The notes under the pieces were generated by a model. The model saw nothing but the letters and a program-made list of their open reading frames with translations, was not told the DNA's origin and made no database searches. From the NCBI GenBank assembly GCA_937766455.1, contig CALLXD010000022.1:1-49442 (forward strand): a DNA stretch of 49,442 nt, read 5' to 3'. The stretch comes from Vicinamibacterales bacterium. GTDB taxonomy: Bacteria > Acidobacteriota > Vicinamibacteria > Vicinamibacterales > UBA8438. Position 1 is the stretch's first letter; each line of letters starts with the position of its first letter. The position numbers and the translations under genes were made by a program. This document shows, in pieces, positions 24,191 to 34,058 of the stretch.

Positions 24191-26623
24191 GTGCAATTGA
24201 CAAGCATCCACGGTCCCCGGGTGGTGTCGGCCGCCCTGCTGACGGCCACGCTGCTGTACGGCAGCGCGGCGGGAGCCCAGTCGACGGCGGCCGACGAGCC
24301 CGTCATCGCCTATCGTGCGATGCTCGATCAGTACTGCGTCACCTGCCACAACGAGGCGGTGGTGAGCGGCACTGGCACTGCCAGCACCCCGATGGTGTCT
24401 CAGTTGCGAGCGGTAGGGCTAAGCCTCGACACCCTCAATCTGTCCAGCGTCGGCGACGCGGGACAGCATTGGGAGCAGGTGGTCCGCAAGCTCCGCGCCG
24501 GACTGATGCCGCCCGCCGGGCGTCCACGGCCAGATGAGGCCACGCTGGACGGGTTCAGGTCGTGGCTGGAAACCCAATTGGACAGCAACTGGATGGCCGC
24601 GCCGGACCCCGGCCGCACGGCAACGTTGCACCGACTGAACCGAACCGAGTATGGCAACGCCATCCGAGATCTGCTGGCGCTTGAGGTTGATGTCAATGAC
24701 CTGCTGCCGGCCGACGACGCCAGTTTCGGGTTCGACAACATCGGCGGCGTGCTGCGGATGTCCCAGTCGCTGCTGGAGCGGTATCTGGCCGCAAGCCGAT
24801 CGATTAGCCGACTGGCCGTAGGTAGCCCTCCCCCGGGGGTGGTGTCCGAGACGTTTCGTGCGGCTCAGGATGAGCAGCAGCATCAACGCGCGCAGGGACT
24901 GCCATTCGGTACCCGGGGTGGACTGCTGGTCGACTATCTCTTTCCGCTCGATGCCGACTATGACGTGCGCGTTCAGTTGAACGGCAACCGAGGTCTGCGT
25001 GAGGAGCATCGGTTGGAGGTGACCCTGGATGGGGAGCCGGTGGAACAGTACACGCTCGGGCCTGCTCCCAATGAGGGCGAACCGAATCCGTATCTAACCG
25101 GTGGCACGCTCGACCTGCGCGTGTCCGTCGGTGCCGGGCGGCACGAGCTGGCCTTGGCCTTTTCGCGGAACCCGCCGGTGCTGGTCGAACAGGTACGAGA
25201 GCGTTTTCAGAATCCCCGCACGTCCGGGAACGCTGGTGGCCCGGGTGGGAGCCTGCCATTCGTCAGCACCGTGAGCATCTCTGGGCCGCACGACGCCAGA
25301 GGGCCCGGACAGACGCCGAGCCGTGACCGTATTTTTTCCTGCCGTCCGGCCACTCCGGCTGACGAGCCGGCCTGCGCGCGAACCATCTTGTCCACGCTGG
25401 CGCGACGCGCCTATCGGGCGCCGGTCTCCGATACTGATCTCGATGTACTGCTCCGCTTCTACGAGATGGGTCGTGGCGACGGGGCCACTTTCGAGGCGGG
25501 TATCGAAATGGGGCTACGGCGTCTGCTGGTGAGCCCCGAATTCCTCCTGCGCATCGAGGGAGACCCGCCTGACTCGCCCCCGGCCGCGTCGTATCAAGTG
25601 ACCGACCTCGAGCTGGCCTCCCGGTTGTCATTCTTCCTCTGGAGCAGCATCCCTGACGACGAGCTGCTGTCGCTGGCCGAGCGCGGCGCACTGAGCGACC
25701 CGGCGGTTCTCGAGCAACAGACCCGTCGGATGATTGCGGATGCCCGGTCGGAGTCTGTCACGCGTAATTTTGCCGGGCAGTGGTTGCAGCTGCGCAACCT
25801 CGAGCAGGTGGTGCGGCCGGGTGACCCGTATGCGCTGGCGTTCGACGAGACGCTGCGTCAGGCAATGCTGCGCGAAACCGAGTTGTTCTTTGACAGCGTC
25901 GTCCGTGAGGACCGTGGGGTATTTGACCTGTTGACGGCCGACTACACGTTCCTCAACGAGCGCCTCGCCGACCACTACGACATTCCCAACGTCCAGGGCA
26001 GTCACTTTCGCCGGGTCACCCTCCCGGCCGACAGCGCCCGCGGCGGTTTGCTGGGCCACGGGAGCATTCTGACGCTGACGTCGCACGCCATCCGAACCTC
26101 GCCGGTGCTCCGTGGGAAGTGGATTCTCAACAACATTCTGGGCACCCCGCCGCCCGATCCGCCGCCAGGGATTCCTGCGCTGAATGACAAGAAGACCCAG
26201 GCCAAGGTGGCGACGATGCGCGAGCGGATGTCGGCGCATAGGGCGAATCCAGCCTGCGCGGCCTGTCATTCGATGATCGACCCGGCCGGATTCGCGCTGG
26301 AGCGGTTCGACGCAATCGGTCGCTCGCGCGTGGTGGACGAGTCGTTCAACGTGCTGGACACATCCGGGGTGTTGCCGGATGGTACGGCGTTCGATGGCGT
26401 CGCCGAACTGCGGGCGGCGCTCGTTGAGCGCCCCGACCGTTTCGCCACGACCGTGACCGAGAAGCTGCTGACCTATGCGTTGGGCCGTGGCCTGGACTAC
26501 TACGACATGCCGGCGGTGCGGCGCATCGTACGTGAGGCGTCGGAGGACGACCACGGGATGCATGCCATCGTGATCGGCATCGTGAACAGCTATCCGTTTT
26601 TGCACAGGAGAAGCGAGTCATGA
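24191..26623 (+). CDS. DUF1592/DUF1588-type protein with two haem c motifs
   Basis: This 810-residue protein has a signal peptide (about 1-29, ending AAGAQ), a cytochrome-like N-terminus with CVTCH (49-53) and then the domain series DUF1587, DUF1592, DUF1588 and DUF1585 typical of this family. Recognisable pieces are RLNRTEYGNAIRDLLALEVD, RLSFFLWSSIPDDELL and the late CAACHSMIDPAGFALERFD with a second CxxCH (689-693). Such proteins are common in Planctomycetes and Acidobacteriota, and their activity is unknown; the haems suggest periplasmic redox work. The start is GTG with a weak ribosome site; a TTG at 24197 is possible. The stop overlaps the next ATG by 4 bases. Confidence 0.93.
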   Translation: MQLTSIHGPRVVSAALLTATLLYGSAAGAQSTAADEPVIAYRAMLDQYCVTCHNEAVVSGTGTASTPMVSQLRAVGLSLDTLNLSSVGDAGQHWEQVVRKLRAGLMPPAGRPRPDEATLDGFRSWLETQLDSNWMAAPDPGRTATLHRLNRTEYGNAIRDLLALEVDVNDLLPADDASFGFDNIGGVLRMSQSLLERYLAASRSISRLAVGSPPPGVVSETFRAAQDEQQHQRAQGLPFGTRGGLLVDYLFPLDADYDVRVQLNGNRGLREEHRLEVTLDGEPVEQYTLGPAPNEGEPNPYLTGGTLDLRVSVGAGRHELALAFSRNPPVLVEQVRERFQNPRTSGNAGGPGGSLPFVSTVSISGPHDARGPGQTPSRDRIFSCRPATPADEPACARTILSTLARRAYRAPVSDTDLDVLLRFYEMGRGDGATFEAGIEMGLRRLLVSPEFLLRIEGDPPDSPPAASYQVTDLELASRLSFFLWSSIPDDELLSLAERGALSDPAVLEQQTRRMIADARSESVTRNFAGQWLQLRNLEQVVRPGDPYALAFDETLRQAMLRETELFFDSVVREDRGVFDLLTADYTFLNERLADHYDIPNVQGSHFRRVTLPADSARGGLLGHGSILTLTSHAIRTSPVLRGKWILNNILGTPPPDPPPGIPALNDKKTQAKVATMRERMSAHRANPACAACHSMIDPAGFALERFDAIGRSRVVDESFNVLDTSGVLPDGTAFDGVAELRAALVERPDRFATTVTEKLLTYALGRGLDYYDMPAVRRIVREASEDDHGMHAIVIGIVNSYPFLHRRSES

Positions 26624-27963
26624 TCGTGACCAAGAAGGCGCTGCCGCGCCGGACCGTGCTGAGAGGCATCGGCGCCACCGTCGCCCTGCCGTTCCTCGAC
26701 GCCATGGCGCCGGCACTGACCGCCACGGCGCGCACCGCGGCGAATCCCATTCCACGGCTCGGGTTCGTGTACGCGCCCAACGGCATGTTCCTGCCGAACT
26801 TTCATCCGTCCGGTGGCGGAGGGCGGGGTTTCGAGATGTCTCCGATTCTCAAGCCGCTCGAGCCCTATCGTGATCAGTTGGTGGTGGTGAGCGGTCTGAG
26901 CAACCGTGGTCTCGTGAGCACGAATGAAGGCGGCGGGGTACACACCCGCGCGCACGGTGGTTGGCTGAGCGGTGTGCTCCCCAAACGGACGGAAGGAGCG
27001 GATATCGAGGCCGGAAAGACCATCGACCAGTACGCCGCCGACACGCTGGGTGCCGACACTTCGCTGCGGTCGCTCGAGCTGACGACCGAGTCGAACTTTA
27101 CGGTGGGTAACTGCGAGAACGGCTACAGCTGCACGTATCAGAATTCGACGTCCTGGCGCACCGCGACCACCCCGCTGCCGCACGAGCGTGATCCGCGCGT
27201 GGTGTTTCAGCGTCTGTTCGGCGATGGCGGCAGCATGGAAGCGCGTCTAGCGCAGATGCAGACAGACCGCAGCATTCTCGACTCCGTGACCGAGAGTATT
27301 GACCGTCTCGAGCGTCGCTTGGGTCTGCGGGACCGATCGTCGGTCGAGGAATATCTCGACGCCGTGCGGGAGATCGAACGGCGGATTCAGCGGGCCGAGC
27401 AGGGCAATGCGGCGACACCCCTGCCCGCGGTCGAGCAGCCAGGCGGCGTGCCCGAAGAGTACGACGAACATGTGTTGTTGCTGTTCGACATGCTGGTGTT
27501 GGCCTACCAGGCGGACGTCACCCGGGTGAGTTGTACCCAGATGGCTCGCGAGCTGAGCGGGCGCACCTACCCGAATATTGGCGTGCCCGAGGCGCACCAC
27601 AGCGTGTCGCACCATCAACTCGACCCGCACAATATCGAGCAGTACACGAAGATCAACACGCACCAGATGTCGCTCTTCGCACAGATGGTCGAGAAAATGC
27701 ACAACACGCCGGACGGCGACGGCACGCTGCTCGACCACACGATCTTGCTGTATGGCACGGGCATGGGGGATGGCGACCACCACACGCCCTACAACCTGCC
27801 GGTCACGCTGGTCGGTGGCGGCAACGGACAGCTCGTCGGCGGACGCCATCTGCAATACGAGCTCGACACCCCGTTCATGAACTTGGGTGTGAGCCTGCTC
27901 GACAAGGTGGGCGCACGTGTCGACCGCGTGTCTGACAGTACGGGACGGCTGGCGGATCTGTAG
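26620..27963 (+). CDS. DUF1552 family Tat-exported protein
   Basis: This 447-residue protein has a Tat leader (LPRRTVLRGIGATVALPFLDAM). The mature part starts with RLGFVYAPNGMF, has the ELTTESN and SCTYQNSTSW segments, and later LLFDMLVLAYQADVTRV and LYGTGMGDGDHHTPYNLPVTLVGG, all characteristic of DUF1552, which is related to the DUF1501/alkaline-phosphatase-like superfamily. Genes of this family nearly always sit next to DUF1592 genes; here the two are translationally coupled, so they probably act together in the periplasm. The reaction is unknown. Confidence 0.93.
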   Translation: MIVTKKALPRRTVLRGIGATVALPFLDAMAPALTATARTAANPIPRLGFVYAPNGMFLPNFHPSGGGGRGFEMSPILKPLEPYRDQLVVVSGLSNRGLVSTNEGGGVHTRAHGGWLSGVLPKRTEGADIEAGKTIDQYAADTLGADTSLRSLELTTESNFTVGNCENGYSCTYQNSTSWRTATTPLPHERDPRVVFQRLFGDGGSMEARLAQMQTDRSILDSVTESIDRLERRLGLRDRSSVEEYLDAVREIERRIQRAEQGNAATPLPAVEQPGGVPEEYDEHVLLLFDMLVLAYQADVTRVSCTQMARELSGRTYPNIGVPEAHHSVSHHQLDPHNIEQYTKINTHQMSLFAQMVEKMHNTPDGDGTLLDHTILLYGTGMGDGDHHTPYNLPVTLVGGGNGQLVGGRHLQYELDTPFMNLGVSLLDKVGARVDRVSDSTGRLADL

Positions 27964-28030
27964 GACAGTGGCGGCCGCTAGGCATGGGTAGCGGCTGGGC
28001 GGGTGGTTGCCGCTGGGTGTCCTCGTTGAC

Positions 28031-28054
28031 GCGTCACGGCGCAGCCGGTGACGC
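28031..28054 (+). terminator. Possible hairpin upstream of the ankyrin gene
   Basis: GCGTCAC (28031-28037) pairs with GTGACGC (28048-28054), with further partial pairing inside. It lies in the 140-base gap after the DUF1552 gene. It could attenuate or terminate transcription, but no T tract follows. Confidence 0.3.
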
Positions 28055-28103
28055 AACCAGCGTTCGTCGTCGCACGCGCATCTGAGGGCCCTGGGAGATC
28101 GAG

Positions 28104-29741
28104 ATGAGACTACTGCGAATCGCGCCGGTCGGGCTGTTGGTTGTCGCCGTGGGGCTGGCATGGTCGACCTCACTGGTGGCCCTGGCCCCAGCCGATTCGC
28201 CGCTCATCGATGCGGTGCGTCGTGGTTCTCTCGACGCCGTGCGTGCCATCCTCGACCAGACGGACAACGTCGACGTTCGCATGGGTGACGGATCGACGGC
28301 GTTGCAGTGGGCGGTGCACGAGCAGCGACCCGAGATGGTCGATCTGTTGCTGGAAGTCGGCGCCGACGTCACCACCGCGAACAGACACGGTGTCAGCCCG
28401 GTGTGGTTGGCGGCTGAAAATGGCGACGCGGCGATGCTTCAACGGCTCCTCGATGCGGGTGCGGACGCGAACCGCACGATGCCGGGGGGCGAGACGGTAC
28501 TGATGACCGCCGCGCGGACTGGAGACCCGGATGCGGTCCGCGTGCTGCTCCTGCGTGGTGCGGACCCGAACGCGCGCGAGGCGCTGCGCGGTCAGACGGC
28601 ACTGATGTGGGCGGCCGCGAAGAACAACGCTGCCGTGGTCCACGCGCTGGCCGAGCTGGGGGCTGACATCAATGCCCGGACCGACAACCCCCCGCCGGGA
28701 CGCGGCCGGACCTTCGCGAGCCTGCCAGCCACCGGTTTCACGCCGCTACTCTTCGCTGTGCGGAGTGGGCATTTCGAGACGACCACGGTGCTGTTGGACG
28801 CCGGGGCCGATGTCAACGACGCCGTATCGGACGGCCAGAGCGCGCTAGTGATTGCGGCCGCCAACGCCAATTGGGAGCTGGCCGCCTATTTGCTCGACCG
28901 TGGCGCCGACCCGAACCATGCCGGGGCGGGCTGGAACGCGTTGCATCAAGCGGTGCGCACCCGCCGCATGAATGTCGGCTTCGGCACGCCGGGGCCGTTT
29001 GCCTCGGGCACCCTCGATAGCATCGATTTCATCCGAAGGTTGTTGGCGAGTGGGGTAGAAGTGAACACACGAATGACTCGCAATGGGATGCGGGACGGCC
29101 AGCGGAACCGATTCAACCGGCTCGGCGCCACCGCGTTCATGCTGGCGTCGAAGGTGACCGACGTCGAGGCGATGCGGGTCCTGCTTGACGCCGGTGCTGA
29201 TCCGCTGATGCCCAGCGCCGACGGCACGACGCCGTTGATGGTGGCGGCCGGCCTGGCTCTCTGGAATCCTGGCGAGGACGGGGGGTCTCTCCCGGGTCAG
29301 GAAGACGAGGTACTCGAAGCCGTTGGCATGCTCGTCGAGGTGGGGAACGACGTGAACGCCGCGAACTATCGTGGCGAGACCGCGCTCCATGGTGTTGCCT
29401 TCCGGGGAGCCAACGAGGTGGTTGACTACCTGGTCGCTCAGGGCGCCGATCTCGACGCCCGCACCGTGGATGGGTGGTCGCCACTGGCCATTGCCCGCGG
29501 CCTGAGCTATTCCGATTTCTACAAGGCGCAGGTGCTCACGGCGGCGCACCTTGAGGCGCTCATGGCTGAGCGTGGCATCAGTTCCGAGGGCGGTGGGCAC
29601 ACGGTGCCGGGATCCGTCTGCCACGACTGTCTGCAAACGCGGCGCGACCAGATTCAGTTCGTGGCCGATCGTGACGCCAAGATGGAAGCGGTGTTTGACC
29701 CGACGGACCGTGGCATCCAGATGCCAACGGTTGGGCCGTAG
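28104..29741 (+). CDS. Secreted ankyrin-repeat protein with CxxC tail
   Basis: This 545-residue protein has a signal peptide (about 1-30) followed by about ten ankyrin repeats, e.g. GVSPVWLAAENGDAAMLQRLLDAGADAN and ETALHGVAFRGANEVVDYLVAQGADLD. The repeats are interrupted by insertions near residues 195 and 300-340. The C-terminal tail has CHDC, a CxxC pair without the final His of a haem site, so it may bind metal or form a disulfide. It follows the DUF1592-DUF1552 pair by 140 bases. Secreted ankyrin proteins next to this pair recur in related genomes as far as I recall, suggesting a scaffold or partner. The function is unknown. Confidence 0.88.
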   Translation: MRLLRIAPVGLLVVAVGLAWSTSLVALAPADSPLIDAVRRGSLDAVRAILDQTDNVDVRMGDGSTALQWAVHEQRPEMVDLLLEVGADVTTANRHGVSPVWLAAENGDAAMLQRLLDAGADANRTMPGGETVLMTAARTGDPDAVRVLLLRGADPNAREALRGQTALMWAAAKNNAAVVHALAELGADINARTDNPPPGRGRTFASLPATGFTPLLFAVRSGHFETTTVLLDAGADVNDAVSDGQSALVIAAANANWELAAYLLDRGADPNHAGAGWNALHQAVRTRRMNVGFGTPGPFASGTLDSIDFIRRLLASGVEVNTRMTRNGMRDGQRNRFNRLGATAFMLASKVTDVEAMRVLLDAGADPLMPSADGTTPLMVAAGLALWNPGEDGGSLPGQEDEVLEAVGMLVEVGNDVNAANYRGETALHGVAFRGANEVVDYLVAQGADLDARTVDGWSPLAIARGLSYSDFYKAQVLTAAHLEALMAERGISSEGGGHTVPGSVCHDCLQTRRDQIQFVADRDAKMEAVFDPTDRGIQMPTVGP

Positions 29742-29762
29742 CGCGGACCGCCGGGCTGCGGC
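29735..29762. terminator. Weak hairpin at a convergent junction
   Basis: GCCGTAGC (29735-29742), which contains the TAG stop of the ankyrin gene, pairs with GCTGCGGC (29755-29762) with one G-U. The loop is 12 bases, so stability is doubtful. Confidence 0.3.
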
Positions 29763-29766
29763 ATGC

Positions 29767-31765
29767 TTACGGGGCTTTGAACGCCCACAGCTCGCCCGCG
29801 AACCCACCACCGGCGATCGCCACCACCAGATACTGCTCGTCGTCGACCAGGTAGGTCATCGGCGACCCCGTGGCCGGGACCGGTAACGCCACGGTGCCCA
29901 CTTCCGCGCCGGTAGCCTTGTCGTACGCGCGGAGCGCGGAGCCCCGGACTCCCTCCGCGTTCGTGAACAAGCCGCCGTCGCCGGCGATGACGAGTGTCTT
30001 GGTGACCAGCGTGCCGATGCGGGCATTCGCGACCCCGGTACGCGGGACATCGATGCCCTCTAGCAGCGGGTGATTTCGAATGTTGTCCGGGGTCTCGCCG
30101 TGCGCCACCTGCCACGCGATTTCCCCCCGGTTCAGGTCGATGGCGGTGATCCGCCCCCATGGGGGTTTGACGATCGTGATGCCGTCGATGTTGGTACCAC
30201 CGAATCCACCGCCCGCCTCGACCCCCACGTCCTCCGGCGGCCCCGGCCGGCGGTCGCGGTCGACCCATGATGTAGTCCATGTTCGACCGCTCGGGATTGC
30301 TGACCAGCCCTAAACCGTGGACCTCGGTCTTCGAGTACTGGTAGAAGATGCCGGTCTCGGGGTCGAACGAGCCACCTGGCCAGTTCGAGCCCCCGGTCAG
30401 GCCAGGCAGGTGGAGCGTTCCCAGCGTGCCGTCCAACGTCGCCACGGACGGCGGGGAGAAGAGCGGTCCCATCCGGTAACGTGTCACGACCTCCTCGGCT
30501 CGTCGCCGTAGCTCCGGCGTGAAGTCGATCAAGTCGTCCACCGTGACACCTTGGCGGTCGAACGGCGGCGGCTTCGTGGGGAAGGGCTGGGTGGCGGAGG
30601 TGACCTCGCCAGGGACGTCCGATTGCGGCACCGGGCGTTCTTCGATCGGCCATACCGGTTCGCCGTTGGTTCGGTCGAGCACAAACAGAAAACCCATCTT
30701 GGTGGGCTGGGCGACCGCCTTGATCGCCCGACCGTCCACCGTGATGTCGACCAAGATGGGGGCGCTTGGCAGGTCGAAATCCCAAACGTCGTGGTGCACC
30801 GTCTGGAAGTGCCACACCCGGTTGCCGGTGGCGATTTCGATTGCCACGATGCTGTCCGCAAACAGGTTGTCGCCGGGACGATGGCCACCGTAGAGGTCGC
30901 CGGTCGGCATCTCGATCGGGAGATACACGTAGCCCAGATCTTCGTCGATGGTCATCTGGCCCCAGACACCCGTGTTTCCGGTGTAGCGCCACGAATCGTT
31001 GCCCCAGGTGTCGTTTCCCAGCTCGTCGGCGGTGGGGATCGTGTGAAAGATCCACTTCCGCTCACCGGACCGCGCATCGAAGCCGCGCACATAGCCTTTC
31101 GGTTTTTCTTTCGTGGCTGGAGCCACGCCAGCCAGGTGGGCGGCGCCGATCATGATGACCCCGTTCGAGATCACCGGCGCCGCGTGCAGGCCAATCTCGG
31201 CGTCCGCCCCGAGATCCTGATCCAGCCCTTGTTTCAGGTCCAGCAAGCCCTCGTCTGCGAAATCGGACATTCGGCGTCCGGTGAGTGCATTGAGGGCAAT
31301 GAGGCGATAGCCGGGCGTGACATAAAAGATGACGCCGTCGTCGCCGTCGTCCCAATAGGTGAGCCCGCGACCAGACAACCGGCGCGGTGCGCCGGCACCC
31401 CGCTCACCTTCGTTGAGCCGGTGGATCCACAACATCTCGCCGGTCGTGGCATCCAGCGCCACCGCGGCTCGTCGCGTCCCGGCCGTTGTGTAGAGCACGC
31501 CGTTCACCATCAGTGGCGTCGACTGAAAGATGTACTCCGGTCCAGGCCCCAGATTCGCGGTGTTGAATCGCCACGCGAGCTCCAGATCGTTGAACGTGTC
31601 GGCGTCGATCTGGTCGAGCGCCGCGTACCGGGTGTGCCCGAGGTCGCCCCCGTAGGTCGGCCACTCGCCGTTCGGTGCGCCGTGTTGGGCCGACGCCGGT
31701 GCCGCTGCCACCAGGAGCACGGCACAGAGGGTTTGCACGGCATACGTCTTGTGTGTCTCGAGCAT
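29767..31765 (-). pseudogene. PQQ-dependent dehydrogenase interrupted by a frameshift
   Basis: From an ATG at 31765 (signal peptide ending PASAQ) the first frame gives a normal quinoprotein propeller for about 505 residues: GGDLGHTRYAALDQI, AVALDATTGEMLWI, WPIEERPVPQSDVPGEV and PTKPPPF. After about 30250 that frame becomes nonsense, while the next frame carries the rest of the propeller (GFGGTNIDGITIVKPPWGRITAIDLNRGEIAW to GELWAFKAP, ending at 29767). The frames overlap in a G/C-rich stretch at about 30205-30270; one extra base, or two missing bases, explains the change. It may be a true pseudogene or a sequence error. Unlike 2004-4241, no cytochrome c domain follows. In intact form it would be a periplasmic glucose-dehydrogenase-like enzyme of about 665 residues. 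Confidence 0.85.
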
Positions 31766-31806
31766 AGGTAAAGTGTGCCACACGCGGGGCGCGCAGGTCC
31801 CTGGGA

Positions 31807-32583
31807 CTACGGCGACGGCCAGTCACCTCGTAGAAACGTCGTGGCGGTCACCACGAACTGATCCGACAACCCCTCGGCGACGAGACTCAGATGCCCGCCA
31901 TTCGGCACGACCCAGAGCCACGAGGTCGGAATGGCGTCGTGCATCGAAAACGCGATGTCCAAGGAGAAGAGCGGGTCGCGGTCGCCGTGCACGATCAGCG
32001 TCGGAGCCGTGATGGCGGACAGGGTCTGTGCGGTGAACGCCATGTCGTCCTGGCTCTCGGCGAATCCACGCGCCACGCGCCAGAGCGCCCGGATCTGCTC
32101 GTCACCGTGGTGATGCAAGCCGCGCATCATGGCCCAGCTGTCCTCTGTCTGGGATTCTTCGGTGGTACCCCGCATCAGGACCCGAGCCTGCTCGGGGAAG
32201 TGGGTCGTGGCGCTGATCAACACCAGCGCCTGGATACGGTGGGGGGCCTGGGTGGCCATGTGCAACAGGGTCATGCCGCCCCCGCTCATACCGATCGCCC
32301 TGAAGCGCTCGATCTTCAGATGGTCGAGTAACGCGAAGATGTCGAGGGCGGATTGACGCATGGTGAATTCGCCGCTGGGGTTGGTCGAGCCACCGTGGCC
32401 GCGCAGGTCTGGCACGATCAGCTGGTACTCCTGGTCGAACCGGTCGAGGCCGCCGAGAATGGTGGACCAGGTGTCGCCGGACCCGAGAAATCCGTGCAGC
32501 AGCACCAGGGGCTCGCCGTGCCCGCTAAGTTGGTAGCGCATCTCGAATCCGTTCACGGACAAGGTATGTTCCGTAGGGGGCAT
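31807..32583 (-). CDS. Alpha/beta hydrolase
   Basis: This 258-residue protein is counted from the ATG at 32583; the frame extends far upstream without coding character. The catalytic triad is visible: Ser 100 in GMSGGG, Asp 203 in HGDRDPLF and His 231 in NGGHLS. The oxyanion motif LLHGFLGSGDTW and VPDLRGHGGS complete the fold. There is no signal peptide, so it is cytoplasmic. Length and motifs fit esterases or C-C hydrolases of the general alpha/beta family; the substrate cannot be told. It is divergent from the SGNH esterase gene, 90 bases away. Confidence 0.92.
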   Translation of the reverse strand: MPPTEHTLSVNGFEMRYQLSGHGEPLVLLHGFLGSGDTWSTILGGLDRFDQEYQLIVPDLRGHGGSTNPSGEFTMRQSALDIFALLDHLKIERFRAIGMSGGGMTLLHMATQAPHRIQALVLISATTHFPEQARVLMRGTTEESQTEDSWAMMRGLHHHGDEQIRALWRVARGFAESQDDMAFTAQTLSAITAPTLIVHGDRDPLFSLDIAFSMHDAIPTSWLWVVPNGGHLSLVAEGLSDQFVVTATTFLRGDWPSP

Positions 32584-32673
32584 GACGCCTATTTTGTACC
32601 AGCTGGGCGCCCCGTGTGCGTTGTCACACGGAGGCCAGACAGCTATGCTCCAGGCATCGGAGAAGGAGTCACC

Positions 32674-34008
32674 ATGACACTTGGCACATTCGGATTTCGC
32701 GGGGGTCGGCTCAACGTCGGTGTTGTGGCGCTGCTCCTGTTGCTTTCGTCGCCAGAAGGCGCCCGGGCGCAGGAGCAGAGCGCGTGGGTGGGGACCTGGG
32801 CCACGGCCCCGGTACTGTTGCCGCCGCCAAGCGATGACGCCCCAGGCGGGCCCGGAGCCGGGCCGGTGCGTATTGCGGACCAGACCGCACGTCAGATCAT
32901 CCACACGAGCATTGGTGGCTCGGCCATACGGGTGGCGCTGACCAATGTGTTTGGCAGCGAGCCGCTCGAAATTGGTGCGGCCCACGTGGCGTTGCGGGAC
33001 GGTGACGCCTCCATCCATGCGAGCGCCGGGGCGGCGCTTCAGTTCGCGGGCACGCCATCCGTCACCGTCGCCCCGGGCGCGATGGTCGTCAGCGACCCGG
33101 TCGAGTTCGGGGTGCCGGCACTCGCCGACCTGGTCATCGATCTGCACATACAAAGCGACTCGGCTTCTGGCACCGGCGCCACCGTGCACGGGACGGGACT
33201 CACCACGAACTACTTGTCGCCCGTCGGCGACCACACCGGTGTGGTCGACCTGCCGATCGAGCAGACCTTTCAGTCATGGTTCTATCTGTCGCGCGTCGAG
33301 GTGCTGGCACCGGAGGGCACTCCGGTCGTCGTGGCGCTCGGCGATTCCATTACGGACGGCACCGCCTCCACCCCGGACACGCACAGCCGGTGGCCTGATT
33401 TCCTCTCCCGTCGACTCGTCCAGCGGCCGGGGAGCACGCCGCCCGGCGTGCTCAACGTCGGCATCGGCGGCAACCGCGTACTCAGTCACAACGCCGGTCT
33501 CGGCATTTTGCGACGCGACGCGGATGGGCCGGCGCCGCCGCCGCCGAACCCCAATGCCCGCTTTGGCCCGAGCGCCCTGTCGAGGTTAGACCGCGACGTA
33601 TTGTCCCAACCCGGTGTGACGCATGTCATCGTGCTCGAATCGACCAATGACATCGGGATGGCGTTTGAGTCCGAAACGCCGACGGTGGAGGAGATCATTG
33701 CGGGCCATCTCGAGCTCATCGAACGGGTACACGCACAGGGGCTCAAAATTTACGGCGCGACGCTGGCACCGTTCGAGGGGGCGTTCTACTTCCGCGACAT
33801 CGGCGAGGTGAAGCGTCAAGCCTTCAACCAATGGATGCGAACATCGGGCGCCTACGACGCGGTCATTGATTTCGACGCTGCGGTGCGCGATTCGACGGAC
33901 CCGAGCAAGATACGCGAAGACTATCAGTCGGGTGACTGGCTCCATCCAAGCGACATCGGCTATCGCGCCATGGCCCACGCGATCGATCTGACGTTGTTCG
34001 ATCGGTAG
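32674..34008 (+). CDS. Secreted SGNH/GDSL hydrolase
   Basis: An AGAAGGAG site just upstream fixes the ATG at 32674; the product is 444 residues. A signal peptide (about 1-32) is followed by an N-terminal beta-sandwich (about 36-210) and a SGNH hydrolase domain: GDSITDG with Ser 225 (223-229), VGIGGNR (262-268), ESTNDIG and D421-W-L-H424. It should cleave ester bonds, for example acetyl groups on polysaccharides, outside the cytoplasm. The two-domain build is typical of rhamnogalacturonan-acetylesterase-like family members. The following gene starts about 50 bases later on the same strand. Confidence 0.92.
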   Translation: MTLGTFGFRGGRLNVGVVALLLLLSSPEGARAQEQSAWVGTWATAPVLLPPPSDDAPGGPGAGPVRIADQTARQIIHTSIGGSAIRVALTNVFGSEPLEIGAAHVALRDGDASIHASAGAALQFAGTPSVTVAPGAMVVSDPVEFGVPALADLVIDLHIQSDSASGTGATVHGTGLTTNYLSPVGDHTGVVDLPIEQTFQSWFYLSRVEVLAPEGTPVVVALGDSITDGTASTPDTHSRWPDFLSRRLVQRPGSTPPGVLNVGIGGNRVLSHNAGLGILRRDADGPAPPPPNPNARFGPSALSRLDRDVLSQPGVTHVIVLESTNDIGMAFESETPTVEEIIAGHLELIERVHAQGLKIYGATLAPFEGAFYFRDIGEVKRQAFNQWMRTSGAYDAVIDFDAAVRDSTDPSKIREDYQSGDWLHPSDIGYRAMAHAIDLTLFDR

Positions 34009-34058
34009 CGGTGTCGTCCTCATCGTGCGCGGTGCGCCGGTCTGCCCTGGAGGTTGTG

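Noticed and set aside
29654..29766. Extension of the first PQQ dehydrogenase frame to 29654, opposite the ankyrin gene
   Set aside because: The frame has lost homology after about 30250 and reads as Arg-rich nonsense; the true C-terminus continues in the other frame and ends at 29767.
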